Below, one piece after another: positions 7,343-17,447 of a stretch of 64,000 nucleotides of DNA. A program made the position numbers and the translations under genes. The stretch is taken from assembly GCA_029309925.1 (NCBI GenBank), contig JARKND010000001.1:744001-808000 (forward strand), in the 5' to 3' direction. The stretch is from Fulvivirgaceae bacterium JP3-4. GTDB lineage: Bacteria > Bacteroidota > Bacteroidia > Cytophagales > Cyclobacteriaceae. Every line of letters begins with the position of its first letter. Position 1 is the first letter of the stretch. The notes below the pieces were generated by a model. It saw only the letters and a program-made list of their open reading frames with translations. It searched no databases and had not been told where the DNA came from.

Positions 7343-10300
7343 ATGAAAAAAGAACTACAAGTTCATGAACGGCTATTGTTCATTATGAGAGTTACTTTCC
7401 TTCATTTTATGCTGATTATCACGCTTGCAGGGATGGCGAATGCTACAGAACTCTCTGCGCAGGTGCTCGATACCCGCATCAGCCTAAAGATAAAGAAGGC
7501 AACCATCCGCGAAACGCTGCAAAGAATTGAGCAGCTCAGCGGAGTAAAATTTCTTTACGAATCACAGATCATTCCTGCATCAGACAAAGTTTCTGTTTTT
7601 GCAACTGAAGAGAAACTTGGTGTTGTACTTCACAAAATTCTTGATGAAAAGAAAATCAGGTACGAAGCTGATGGAAACCAGATCATCCTCACGCGCAACG
7701 AACCTGTATTTGAACACGCCCTTCCAGCGGCCGATGGGCCTTGGGAGATCGTTGTTTCCGGAACGGTTACCGATGATGCTAATCTTCCGCTCCCTGGTGT
7801 GAACGTGCTGATCAAAGGCACTACCAATGGCACGACCTCCGATGCAAATGGGAACTTTACCTTGTCCGTGCCTGATAAGACAAGCGTACTTGTTTTCACT
7901 TTCATCGGCTATCAGCCACAGGAAATCACTGTGGGCGAGCAGACACAGATCAGCGTGAAAATGGCTTCTGACGTGCGCTCTTTGCAGGAAGTGGTTGTTG
8001 TAGGTTATGGAGAAATTAAAAAGTCTGACCTCACCGGTTCGGTAGCCTCAATTAAGAGCGAAGATATCAATGCATACCCCACCACTAACGTTATGCAGTC
8101 TATGGCGGGTCGCGCCACAGGTGTTCAGATCTCGCAGAACACCGGGGCTCCGGGCGCTCCATTGAGCGTTCGCATTCGCGGAACGAACTCAGTCCAGGGT
8201 GACAACGAGCCGCTGTACGTTGTTGACGGATTCCCTTACAACGGTAATCCTACGCTGCTCAACAATGCTGACATTGAGTCCATCGAAATCTTAAAGGACG
8301 CATCAGCAACTGCGATCTACGGTTCGCGCGGAGCAAACGGAGTTGTCCTGATTACCACAAAGCGTGGAAAAGCCGGCAAGACAACGGTTTCTTATGACGG
8401 TTACTATGGATGGCAGACCATACGCAAGAAAATTGAAATGATGAATGCCCGTGAGTATGCTGAGTTCTACAACGAGCAGGCAGTGAACGACAATGTGCCA
8501 GCGCATTTCACGCAGGAAGAGATCAATGCATTGGGTGAGGGAACAGACTGGCAGGATGTTGTGCTCCGCACGGCTCCGATTCAGAACCATGCCGTGTCGG
8601 TGAATGGTGGTACTGATAAGACGAAATTCTCGCTGTCGGGAAGCAATTTCAATCAGGAAGGTATCATCATGGGCAGCAACTATGTGCGGAATTCCATTCG
8701 TGCAAATGTAAATACAGAGCTAAGCAAAAAATTCACGCTCGACCTGAATGCCATTCTGAGCCGCATTGATTCAGACAGAAAGAACAGTGGATTTGGAAAC
8801 CGTGGAGGCTCGCTGATCTCTGCGATGCTATCAGGTTATCCAACGTTCGGCACACACGCAGCAGACGGAACGTATACGCGTCTTGCGGAAATGTATTCAT
8901 GGGGATCGAACGTAATCACCAACCCGCTCAATTACCTCGAGCAGGAATCGGATCACATCCGCTCAAACAAAGTGCTCACCAACGCAGCATTGATCTTCAA
9001 ACCAATTGAAGGTCTTTCAATCAAAGTTTCCGGTGGTATTGACAATACTGACGACCGTACAGATTACTACAGAACGCGCAAGTTTATCAACTCACAGGGT
9101 GCGGCAAGTATCGCCACTGAACAACGCACCAGTATCCTGAACGAAAACACGATCAGCTACGTAAAGGACATCGGCAAGCATAGTATTTCTGCCGTTGCAG
9201 GTTTTACATATCAGAACTTTAAATCAAGTTCGCTCGGTGCTTCCGGAAACGGATTTGTCAGCGATGTGCAATCCTCATTTGATATCGGAGCTGCCACAAC
9301 GCAGGGCGTCCCATCGTCTTCTTACTCGGAGTGGGCACTGCTTTCATACCTTGGCAGGATCAACTACACATTCAATGAAAAGTATCTCGCAACGGTAAGC
9401 TTCCGCGCAGACGGTTCATCGCGCTACACCGAAGGACAGAAGTGGGGTTCGTTCCCATCGGCATCACTCGCGTGGCGATTGTCGGAAGAAGAATTTATCA
9501 AATCAATTCCTTTCATTTCCGACTTGAAGATCAGGGCGGGATATGGTGAGACCGGAAGCACAGCGATCGGACCTTACTACACCCTCAATCAGCTGAATTC
9601 AGGAAAAGTTGTATTTGGCGATGCCCTCGTAACATCGTACGCACCCGGAACGCGCCTGGCCGGACCGTTGAAGTGGGAAACGACTGCGCAGACCGATGTA
9701 GGAGTAGACTTCGGCTTCCTGGACAATCGCTTCACGCTGACTGTCGACTACTACGTGAAGAACACACGCGACCTGCTCAACAGCGTTCCGTTACCTTCGT
9801 CACAGGGATATGCGTTTACTGTGCAGAACATAGGTAAGGTTCAGAACAAAGGTTTTGAATTCGCTGCGAGTGCAGTTGTCTCAGAGGGTCCGTTCAGATG
9901 GAACATCGCTGCAAATCTTTCAACAAACACAAACAAGGTGCTGACACTCTATGGCGGCAACGATGTGCTCGGTGCGCCAATCGATATCTCCGTCATCAAC
10001 GATAACGTCAATATCCTGCGCGAAGGTCAACCGATCGGTTCGTTCTTCGGCTATATTGAAAAAGGATATGATGCTACAGGAAGAATTGTTTACGAAGACT
10101 TCAATGAAAACGGAACACGTGACATTGGCGATAAACGTATCATTGGCAATCCAAATCCTGATTTTATCTATGGCTTTAATTCAGTGATGAGCTTTAAGAA
10201 TTTCGACTTCACTGTGTTTATTCAGGGTTCGCAGGGTAATGACATTTTCAACGTGAGCGCAGTGAACCAGACGCTGGATTATGGCCAGGCGCTGAACATG

Positions 10301-10657
10301 CCGCGTGATGTTTACGAAAATCACTGGACGCCTGAGAATCCAAACGCAAAATATCCGGTGATCAGCCGATCTTCCGGAACACAGGTTTCCGATCGCTTCG
10401 TGGAGGATGGTTCTTACCTGCGCTTTAAGAATATTCAGCTAAGCTACAATGTGCCCGTATCTGCGTTAAACCTTTCGTGGATGGGCAGAGCGCAGTTGTA
10501 TGTCAGTGGTCAGAACCTGATCACCTTTACAAAGTACTCATGGTATGATCCGGAGATCAACTCTTACGGTAGTGGCAACAGTATCCGTCTTGGAATTGAC
10601 CACTACAGTTACCCGACTGCAAAGTCTGTGACGGTGGGAGTAAGACTGGGATTCTAA
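7343..10657 (+). CDS. SusC/RagA-type TonB-dependent outer-membrane transporter
   Basis: 1104 aa from ATG 7343 (MKKELQVHERLLF); the in-frame codon at 7313 is TTG. Order: signal peptide, STN domain (residues 50-115, ISLKIKKATIRETLQRIEQ), CarboxypepD_reg-like beta-sandwich (VSGTVTDDANLPLPGVNVLI), plug (ADIESIEILKDASATAIYGSR) and a long 22-strand barrel ending in VGVRLGF. The STN domain marks it as a transducing receptor that works with the sigma/FecR pair just upstream. It forms the SusCD pair with the next gene. Substrate unknown. Confidence 0.95.
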   Translation: MKKELQVHERLLFIMRVTFLHFMLIITLAGMANATELSAQVLDTRISLKIKKATIRETLQRIEQLSGVKFLYESQIIPASDKVSVFATEEKLGVVLHKILDEKKIRYEADGNQIILTRNEPVFEHALPAADGPWEIVVSGTVTDDANLPLPGVNVLIKGTTNGTTSDANGNFTLSVPDKTSVLVFTFIGYQPQEITVGEQTQISVKMASDVRSLQEVVVVGYGEIKKSDLTGSVASIKSEDINAYPTTNVMQSMAGRATGVQISQNTGAPGAPLSVRIRGTNSVQGDNEPLYVVDGFPYNGNPTLLNNADIESIEILKDASATAIYGSRGANGVVLITTKRGKAGKTTVSYDGYYGWQTIRKKIEMMNAREYAEFYNEQAVNDNVPAHFTQEEINALGEGTDWQDVVLRTAPIQNHAVSVNGGTDKTKFSLSGSNFNQEGIIMGSNYVRNSIRANVNTELSKKFTLDLNAILSRIDSDRKNSGFGNRGGSLISAMLSGYPTFGTHAADGTYTRLAEMYSWGSNVITNPLNYLEQESDHIRSNKVLTNAALIFKPIEGLSIKVSGGIDNTDDRTDYYRTRKFINSQGAASIATEQRTSILNENTISYVKDIGKHSISAVAGFTYQNFKSSSLGASGNGFVSDVQSSFDIGAATTQGVPSSSYSEWALLSYLGRINYTFNEKYLATVSFRADGSSRYTEGQKWGSFPSASLAWRLSEEEFIKSIPFISDLKIRAGYGETGSTAIGPYYTLNQLNSGKVVFGDALVTSYAPGTRLAGPLKWETTAQTDVGVDFGFLDNRFTLTVDYYVKNTRDLLNSVPLPSSQGYAFTVQNIGKVQNKGFEFAASAVVSEGPFRWNIAANLSTNTNKVLTLYGGNDVLGAPIDISVINDNVNILREGQPIGSFFGYIEKGYDATGRIVYEDFNENGTRDIGDKRIIGNPNPDFIYGFNSVMSFKNFDFTVFIQGSQGNDIFNVSAVNQTLDYGQALNMPRDVYENHWTPENPNAKYPVISRSSGTQVSDRFVEDGSYLRFKNIQLSYNVPVSALNLSWMGRAQLYVSGQNLITFTKYSWYDPEINSYGSGNSIRLGIDHYSYPTAKSVTVGVRLGF

Positions 10658-10679
10658 GTAAACACTTAACGAAACTATC

Positions 10680-12122
10680 ATGAAAAAGATATTCATATAT
10701 ATAATTGGTGCAGCTTCCATTGTGGGCTGCAGCGATGTTCTTGACGAAAATCCAAAATCGATAGCAGCCGAGGTTTTTTATAATACAAATTCTGAAGCGG
10801 AAGCTGCTGTGAATGCGATCTACGGTCCAATGCGCGTAAACAATGCGTTGGGGATTAATTATCCTGCCCAGCTGGAAGGTCTTGCGGACTATGGCAACTC
10901 GCGCGGAAGCCAGACACCGGTGAGTTTGTACCAGGGTTTGGACAACACCAACATTTCGCGTGTGTCCACGATCTGGGATAATTTTTATCAATCTATCAGG
11001 AATGCGAACCTTGTGATCACGAATGTTCCCAAAGGACGCGAGATCACACCGGAAGCTGCTGCGCGTTTTGTCGGAGAGGCGAAGTACCTGCGCTCTTTGA
11101 TCTACTTTGCAATGGTTCGCAACTGGGGTGGTGTGCCACTCAGAACGGAAGCGAATATGCTTGAAGCGAATGTTGAGCGCGCTACTGTTGATCAGGTTTA
11201 TGAGTTGATCCTCGCGGATGCACTCGAAGCGGAACAGACGCTTCCGGATAATCCGGCATCACCAGGTCGCCCGACTAAATGGGCTGCAAAGACATTATTG
11301 TCTGAAATCTACATGAATCGCAACGACTGGGCTAATGCAAGTGCGCGCGCAGCAGAAGTGATTGCTTCAAACAAATATTCGCTGGTGCCTGTGTCCGTAC
11401 CGGAAGATTTTCAGAAGATCTTTGGTCCTGAAGTTGTGACAACGACAGAAGAGATCTTTTACTTCAAGTATTCCCGTCAGCAGGGATTTGGTCTTGTTGA
11501 ATATGCACACCGCGCGATAGGGCCTTACAAATACTACGGTGGCGGTGGGGTGTATGCGCAATACAGCGATTCAGTCGCCAACTCTTTCATCAAGACATGG
11601 GACAAAAAAGATCTGCGCAAGGAGCACATCATGTACAATGTTGATATTGGCCTTGGAAAAAATTCAGTGCTCTTCCGCAAGTTCCGTGATCCGATTTCCA
11701 CTGCGGGTGGTGGTGGAAATGATTATCCGTGGTACCGGTATGCTGACTTGTTATTGTTCCATGCCGAGTCCGCAGCGCGGGCAGCAGGTGTTCCTACCGC
11801 TGCAGCAATGGAAAGTCTGAATAAAGTTCACAGACGCGCTTACGGTTACAATCCGAATACACCATCGCCTGTCGACTTTAACATCAATAACTACACGCTG
11901 GATTCATTCATTGACCTTGTGGTGCGCGAACGCGGTTACGAAACGATGTACGAGGGCAAGCGCTGGCTCGACCTGAAACGACTTGGAATTGCCAAGCAAC
12001 GGATCCTTCAGGTGAAGGGAATCGTTGTGGCCGAGAAGCACATGATGTGGCCGATTCCAAACTCGGAACTTCTTTATAACAAAGCGCTGGATCCGGTTGC
12101 TGACCAGAACCCTGGCTACTGA
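10680..12122 (+). CDS. SusD/RagB-family surface lipoprotein
   Basis: 480 aa, 22 bp after SusC. Lipobox ASIVGC with Cys17 as the lipidated residue. The SusD N-terminal helices (DVLDENPKSIAAEVFYNTNSEAEAAVNAIY) and TPR-like core with the diagnostic RFVGEAKYLRSLIYFAMVRNWGGVPL are present, as is the C-terminal ERGYETMYEGKRWLDLKR. It caps the SusC barrel from outside and binds the ligand. A hairpin follows before the oxidoreductase genes. Confidence 0.95.
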   Translation: MKKIFIYIIGAASIVGCSDVLDENPKSIAAEVFYNTNSEAEAAVNAIYGPMRVNNALGINYPAQLEGLADYGNSRGSQTPVSLYQGLDNTNISRVSTIWDNFYQSIRNANLVITNVPKGREITPEAAARFVGEAKYLRSLIYFAMVRNWGGVPLRTEANMLEANVERATVDQVYELILADALEAEQTLPDNPASPGRPTKWAAKTLLSEIYMNRNDWANASARAAEVIASNKYSLVPVSVPEDFQKIFGPEVVTTTEEIFYFKYSRQQGFGLVEYAHRAIGPYKYYGGGGVYAQYSDSVANSFIKTWDKKDLRKEHIMYNVDIGLGKNSVLFRKFRDPISTAGGGGNDYPWYRYADLLLFHAESAARAAGVPTAAAMESLNKVHRRAYGYNPNTPSPVDFNINNYTLDSFIDLVVRERGYETMYEGKRWLDLKRLGIAKQRILQVKGIVVAEKHMMWPIPNSELLYNKALDPVADQNPGY

Positions 12123-12131
12123 TTGAATTTA

Positions 12132-12166
12132 CTGACAACAGGCAGCATGTGTTTGTCTGTTGTCAG
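12132..12166 (+). promoter_or_regulatory. Intra-operonic hairpin after susD
   Basis: Perfect 10-bp arms CTGACAACAG (12132-12141) and CTGTTGTCAG (12157-12166) between SusD and the first oxidoreductase. Only a weak ATTT follows, so partial termination or an RNA-stability element protecting the upstream susCD message is more likely than full termination. Confidence 0.5.
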
Positions 12167-12192
12167 ATTTCCCGAACCTAAAATTTTTTGAC

Positions 12193-14175
12193 GTGAAAAA
12201 AACAATTCTGCTTCTGGCGATCCTTTCGCTATGCCTTCGTGCGAATAGTCAGCAGGTTATCGATGTGGATGTATGTGTCTACGGTGGCACTTCAGCAGGT
12301 GTGATCGCGGCTTACACGGCCGTGAAGCTTGGCAAGAAGGCAATTCTTATTGAGCCAGGTCGTCACCTGGGCGGGATGAGTTCCGGAGGGCTTGGTTATA
12401 CCGACATCGGAAACAAATATGCGATCACCGGCCTTGCACGCGATTTCTATCGGAGGATTGGTAACCACTACGGCAAATTCGAACAGTGGACTTTCGAGCC
12501 CAAGGTTGCCGAAAAGACTTTCAACGACTATGTGAAAGCTGCCGGATTCAAAGTTCTCTATACAAAGCAGCTCCGCGATGTGAAGAAGAACGGGACGCGA
12601 ATCACAGAGATTATCCTTGAAGATTCAGAGAACCAGGCTGCGGCACCGATCACTGTTCGCGCCAGCATGTTCATCGACTGTGGCTACGAAGGCGACCTGA
12701 TGGCGAAAGCCGGTGTCTCATACACGGTGGGCCGCGAAGCGAACTCCGACTACAACGAAACGATCAATGGCGTGCAGCTGATGAGTGGTCACCAGATGCC
12801 TGACGGAATCGATCCCTACAGAGAAAAAGGAAATCCTGAAAGCGGACTTGTGTGGGGCGTCAGCGATGCCAGGCTTGAGCCCAATGGGACAGGCGACAAA
12901 AAAGTTCAGGCGTATAACTATCGGATTTGTCTGACCTCTGATCCTTCAAACATGGTTCCAATCACACGTCCTGCGGGCTACGATTCAACGAAGTATGAAC
13001 TCGCGCTCCGCCTTCATGAAGTATGGCCGAACAGGCGAAAGCTGAATGACTATTTTATCTGGAGCGGAATGCCGAATCAGAAAACTGATATCAATAACCG
13101 GAACGGATTCTCAACCGATATGATCGGTATGAACTACGATTACCCCGATGCATCGTATGCAAGGCGAAAGGAGATTGTGCGTGAACACGAGGAGTACACC
13201 AAGGGGCTTCTGTATTTCTACGGCCATGACCCGCGTGTGCCTAAGGAACTCAGAGACGAGATGCTGAAGTGGGGTTATCCCAAAGATGAGTATGTTGACA
13301 ACGGACACTGGTCGCCACAGCTCTATGTGCGCGAAGCAAGACGAATGGTTGGCAAGTACGGGATGACGCAGGCAAATTGCGAAGGCAAAGTAGTTGCGGA
13401 AGATGCTGTCGGGCTGGCGGCCTACACGATGGACTCACACAATTGTCAGCGCCTGGTTGTGAATGGGCAGGTGAAGAACGAGGGGAACGTGGAAGTTGGT
13501 GGGTTTGGTCCCTATCCGATCTCATATGGTTCGATTGTTCCAAAGCAAAATGAATGCACTAACCTGCTTGTTCCTGTTTGTCTCTCCGCCACACATATCG
13601 CTTATGGGTCAATAAGGATGGAACCTGTGTTCATGGTGCTTGCACAGTCATCGGCAACCGCTGCCGTCATGGCCATTGATTCTAAAACCGACATTCAGAA
13701 CACAGACATCTCAGCACTGCAGAAAAAGCTTGCAGATGATCCGTTAGCCGATGGAACCGCTTTTGATATTCTCGTTGACAACGATAATGAAAAGCTTGTG
13801 AGCAAAACGGGAGAATGGATAACCGAAAAGAAAGGTGGCTATGGTCCCTCATTCGTGACAACTGCAGATGCGAAGGCATCAATTGCTTTCAGTACTCCCA
13901 TTAAGAAGAAAGGAAAGTACAACTGTCTTGTCTACGTCCCGAAAGTTGCAGAAACTTCTTCTGTAATCCCGGTAACGGTTACTGTTGGGAAAAAGTCGAG
14001 CGAAAGATCGATCAGGCCTGCCGACCTGGTTGTTGTCGGACAAACTTCGGGAGAATGGGTTTCACTCGGGACTTACAGTATTGCGGCAAACGAAATGACA
14101 AAGGTTGAGATTTCAGCGAAGGGCACCGATGGCAAAGTGATTGCCGATGCAGTGATCTGGACGCCTGTAAAATAA
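12193..14175 (+). CDS. Secreted FAD-dependent oxidoreductase (FAD_oxidored), paralog 1
   Basis: About 660 aa from GTG 12193, giving a signal peptide (VKKTILLLAILSLCLRANSQ); a TTG at 12160 is in frame but would spoil it. Dinucleotide-binding motif CVYGGTSAGVIAAYTAVKLG and the family block HLGGMSSGGLGYTD follow directly. The C-terminal ~110 residues form a separate beta-rich domain (GEWITEKKGGYGPSFVTT ... VIADAVIWTPVK). Proteins of this group are often mis-named xanthan lyase; the actual substrate is unknown. Its place behind SusCD suggests periplasmic oxidation of the imported compound. Confidence 0.87.
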   Translation: MKKTILLLAILSLCLRANSQQVIDVDVCVYGGTSAGVIAAYTAVKLGKKAILIEPGRHLGGMSSGGLGYTDIGNKYAITGLARDFYRRIGNHYGKFEQWTFEPKVAEKTFNDYVKAAGFKVLYTKQLRDVKKNGTRITEIILEDSENQAAAPITVRASMFIDCGYEGDLMAKAGVSYTVGREANSDYNETINGVQLMSGHQMPDGIDPYREKGNPESGLVWGVSDARLEPNGTGDKKVQAYNYRICLTSDPSNMVPITRPAGYDSTKYELALRLHEVWPNRRKLNDYFIWSGMPNQKTDINNRNGFSTDMIGMNYDYPDASYARRKEIVREHEEYTKGLLYFYGHDPRVPKELRDEMLKWGYPKDEYVDNGHWSPQLYVREARRMVGKYGMTQANCEGKVVAEDAVGLAAYTMDSHNCQRLVVNGQVKNEGNVEVGGFGPYPISYGSIVPKQNECTNLLVPVCLSATHIAYGSIRMEPVFMVLAQSSATAAVMAIDSKTDIQNTDISALQKKLADDPLADGTAFDILVDNDNEKLVSKTGEWITEKKGGYGPSFVTTADAKASIAFSTPIKKKGKYNCLVYVPKVAETSSVIPVTVTVGKKSSERSIRPADLVVVGQTSGEWVSLGTYSIAANEMTKVEISAKGTDGKVIADAVIWTPVK

Positions 14176-14194
14176 AAGTAAAAAAAAGAACATC

Positions 14195-16087
14195 ATGCAA
14201 AAGAAAATATATCTCGTACTCGTGTCTCTGCTCTTGTGTTTTTCTGCACAGGCACAATATGATCTGGTGATTGTAGGAGGAACTCCGGGTGGAATTATGG
14301 CAGCGATTGCAGCCGCAAAGCAAGGCAAGAACTCCGTCATACTTGAACGCACGGCACACATCGGAGGATTGCCGGCCAACGGGCTTGGTGCAACAGACAT
14401 CGCTACACGCGGTGCCACGACAGGGCTATTCGCAGAATATGTCCAGCGTATCAGACAACATTATGTAAACAAGTACGGTGCGGACTCGAAACAGGTGCAG
14501 GATTGCTCCGATGGTTTCCACTTTGAAGCTTCGGTTGCGGAACTGGTGCTCGAACAGATGATCGCGGAGCACAAGGGAAAGATCACGGTGTTGAAGATGC
14601 ATCAGTTCGATGCTGAAGATCAAAACATTGTGATGACCGATGAGCGGATTGAGAAAATTAAAGTTCTTAATCGCGAAACTAAAAAGATTCTCGAAGTGAC
14701 CGGGAAAGTTTTTCTGGATGCAACATACGAAGGTGATTTAGGTGCGGCCGCCAAAGTGCCTTTTCGTCTTGGACGCGAGGGTAAAGAAGAATTCAATGAG
14801 CCAGGGGCAGGCCGTGTGTACAAGCACTGGGGCGGACCCGAGGGAGAGGGAAGCACCTTTCAGGGTGACAATGCAGTTCAGTCGTACAATTATCGGTTGT
14901 GCCTCACAACCAATCCTGCGAATCGCGTTGAAGTGAAGAAACCCGCGCGTTACAATCGTGAAGAGTATGTGTCTCTGATCGAAGATGTATGGACGGGACG
15001 ACATACAGGTGTGCAGATGATGAGCATCACGCAGGAAATGCTTGAAGAAAATCGCAAGCATATTCAGAAGGGCAACCCTTCCAAACTTCCCGGGGACGTT
15101 TGGGGAATCGCGCGCATCAGCAACATGGTGAAATTGCCGAATGAAAAAACGGATGCTAACAACCAGCACATGGCGTTTATTTCGACTGACCTTCCTGAAG
15201 AAAACTGGCCGTGGCCAACGTCAAGCTGGGAGTGGAGGGATAAGTTTGCCATCCGTTTGAGAGAGTATATTGAGGGCCTGATCTGGTTTGCTCAGAACGA
15301 TAAAGAACTTCCTGAGCACTTTCGAAAGGCTGCAAAAGAATGGGGCTTTGCGAAAGATGAGTACCAGGACAACGGAAACTTTCCACGGCAGGTCTATGTG
15401 CGCGAGGGCAGACGGTTTGAGGGAATGTATTTCTTCACCGCTAATGATGCGATCGCAGTCGGAGCGGGGATGCGTCCTCCGGTACACAGTGAAAGCATTA
15501 CTGCCAGTCATTATGCACTCGACTCGCATGCAGTACGGAAACGCGAGTCTGGAAAAATCCACCTCGATGGTTTCCTGAGTTATCCTACGGATGTGTATAC
15601 AGTTCCTTATGGTGTGATCGTTCCGAAAACAGTCGACAACCTTTTGCTGCCCGTACCTGTTTCGGGAAGTCACATTGGCTTTTCAACGATCAGGATGGAG
15701 CCATGCTGGATGGCGTTAGGACAGGCAGCGGGTGTAGCCGCATCGCTGGCCATCGACAAGCAAACAAAGGTGAGAAGCATTTCTACCACCGATCTTCAAA
15801 AAGAATTGCTGGACCAGAATACTACGCTGATCTACTACCGTGATGTCACAACTGCAGATGCCGATTTTAAAATGATTCAGCGGATGGGACTTCGCGGCTA
15901 CCTTCCCGGTTGGGAAGCCGAACTTGACCAGCCGATCGATCAGAAGACGATCGCTGCGTGGCAGAAACGTTCCGGTGTGAAATTTACAGCGGAGGCCGGC
16001 AAGGCGACACGCAGACAAGTGTTGAAAGATCTGTTCACGCAGTTGAATGGCGGAGCGCAGAAATCTGGATCAGCAGGGACGCATTAA
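14195..16087 (+). CDS. Secreted FAD-dependent oxidoreductase (FAD_oxidored), paralog 2
   Basis: 630 aa, 18 bp after paralog 1 and clearly related to it: signal peptide MQKKIYLVLVSLLLCFSAQA, then YDLVIVGGTPGGIMAAIAAAKQG and HIGGLPANGLGATD, with shared blocks such as YNYRLCLTTNPANRV and QVYVREGRRFEGMY (GRRMVGKY in paralog 1). The C-terminus differs from paralog 1 (MGLRGYLPGWEAELDQPID), an EF-hand-free helical tail. Two adjacent secreted flavoproteins behind one SusCD pair suggest sequential oxidations of one substrate. Substrate unknown. Confidence 0.87.
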   Translation: MQKKIYLVLVSLLLCFSAQAQYDLVIVGGTPGGIMAAIAAAKQGKNSVILERTAHIGGLPANGLGATDIATRGATTGLFAEYVQRIRQHYVNKYGADSKQVQDCSDGFHFEASVAELVLEQMIAEHKGKITVLKMHQFDAEDQNIVMTDERIEKIKVLNRETKKILEVTGKVFLDATYEGDLGAAAKVPFRLGREGKEEFNEPGAGRVYKHWGGPEGEGSTFQGDNAVQSYNYRLCLTTNPANRVEVKKPARYNREEYVSLIEDVWTGRHTGVQMMSITQEMLEENRKHIQKGNPSKLPGDVWGIARISNMVKLPNEKTDANNQHMAFISTDLPEENWPWPTSSWEWRDKFAIRLREYIEGLIWFAQNDKELPEHFRKAAKEWGFAKDEYQDNGNFPRQVYVREGRRFEGMYFFTANDAIAVGAGMRPPVHSESITASHYALDSHAVRKRESGKIHLDGFLSYPTDVYTVPYGVIVPKTVDNLLLPVPVSGSHIGFSTIRMEPCWMALGQAAGVAASLAIDKQTKVRSISTTDLQKELLDQNTTLIYYRDVTTADADFKMIQRMGLRGYLPGWEAELDQPIDQKTIAAWQKRSGVKFTAEAGKATRRQVLKDLFTQLNGGAQKSGSAGTH

Positions 16088-16154
16088 TTAAATAAACAAG
16101 CATTTAAAAAGTGATGGACAGGCAATCGGTGCCTGCGCGCTATCGGTTTGTGTT

Positions 16155-17378
16155 ATGGAAAGAAAAGAAATTTTAAAACAGGTTCTTCAGCCTCCGGTGA
16201 TCATTGCCGCACTTGGGTATTTTGTCGATATCTATGATCTCCTGCTCTTCAGCATCGTGCGTGTTCCGAGTTTGCAGGCTATCGGTTTGTCAGGTGATGA
16301 GCTTCTGCGGCAGGGAATATACCTGATCAATGTTCAGATGGCAGGCCTCCTCACAGGAGGAATTCTATGGGGCATTCTTGGCGACAAACGCGGAAGACTT
16401 TCTGTGTTGTTTGGATCAATACTACTTTACTCCTTAGCCAACATTGCTAACGGATTTGTTACAACGGTACCCCAATACGCATTCCTTCGCTTCGTTGCCG
16501 GAGTGGGGCTTGCTGGTGAACTCGGGGCTGGCATCACGCTCGTTGCGGAGATCCTTCCGAAGAACATCCGCGGGTATGGTACTACATTGGTTGCATCTGT
16601 CGGACTTTTCGGAGCGGTGCTGGCATATTTCGTTGCCGAATTCACAAACTGGCAGGTCGCCTACCTGATCGGTGGTGCGCTCGGATTGTCGCTGCTTGCC
16701 TTGCGGTACACCGTTTCAGAGTCCGGGATGTTCAACAGCATTAAAGAAAAGAATGTCGGTCGTGGAAATTTCCTTCAGATCTTTCGGGAACGCAGGCTGC
16801 TGACGAAGTACATTCAGTGTATTCTCATCGGTTTGCCGATCTGGTATGTGATTGGAATTCTCGTGACCTTCTCGCCAGAGTTTGCCGTTAACTTTCGGGT
16901 AGACGGTGTGATCGCTGCAGGAAAGGCTGTGATGTTCTGTTACATCGGCTTGTCATGCGGTGATCTTGCCAGCGGACTTCTCAGTCAGTATCTCAAGAGC
17001 AGGAGAGAAGTTGTTCTTTTGTTTCTTTCGCTGACGACCCTGGCAATTGTATTCTACCTCACATTGTCGGGAATGTCCACTTCAGTGTTTTACTTCAACT
17101 GTTTTCTGCTGGGCGTCTCCATAGGATATTGGGCGCTGTTCGTGACGATCGCTGCAGAACAATTCGGAACAAACCTTCGGGCGACCGTGGCCACTACGGT
17201 GCCGAACTTCATTCGAGGAACGGTTGTGCCGCTGACATTTTCTTTCGAACTGCTGCGGGCGCAAACGGGCATGATTTCCAGTGCGTGGATTGTAGGTCTT
17301 ACTACGATTGCCATTGCATTGGTAGCACTCTGGCGAATGAAAGAAAGTTTTGGAAGGGACTTGAACTTTGTAGAATAA
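16155..17378 (+). CDS. MFS transporter (metabolite:H+ symporter-like)
   Basis: 407 aa with about 12 predicted helices. The N-terminus APPVIIAALGYFVDIYDLLLF-like stretch with Asp residues in helix 1, the loop 2-3 motif GILWGILGDKRGRLSVLFGS and RFVAGVGLAGELGAGITLVAE are typical of the sugar/metabolite proton symporters. It is last in the ECF-FecR-SusCD-oxidoreductase series and probably carries the oxidised product across the inner membrane. A small hairpin GGCAATCGGTGCC lies in the 67-bp gap before it. Confidence 0.85.
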   Translation: MERKEILKQVLQPPVIIAALGYFVDIYDLLLFSIVRVPSLQAIGLSGDELLRQGIYLINVQMAGLLTGGILWGILGDKRGRLSVLFGSILLYSLANIANGFVTTVPQYAFLRFVAGVGLAGELGAGITLVAEILPKNIRGYGTTLVASVGLFGAVLAYFVAEFTNWQVAYLIGGALGLSLLALRYTVSESGMFNSIKEKNVGRGNFLQIFRERRLLTKYIQCILIGLPIWYVIGILVTFSPEFAVNFRVDGVIAAGKAVMFCYIGLSCGDLASGLLSQYLKSRREVVLLFLSLTTLAIVFYLTLSGMSTSVFYFNCFLLGVSIGYWALFVTIAAEQFGTNLRATVATTVPNFIRGTVVPLTFSFELLRAQTGMISSAWIVGLTTIAIALVALWRMKESFGRDLNFVE

Positions 17379-17447
17379 GAAAATAGAGCAACGTTGCTTG
17401 GGTTGGGGTTTAAAGGTTCGCTTAGCAATAGGCGGGCCTCCCCTTTT

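Noticed and set aside
13250-13543. Minus-strand ORFs within the FAD oxidoreductase and SusCD genes
   Set aside because: Shadow frames of strongly conserved genes, without domains or start signals.
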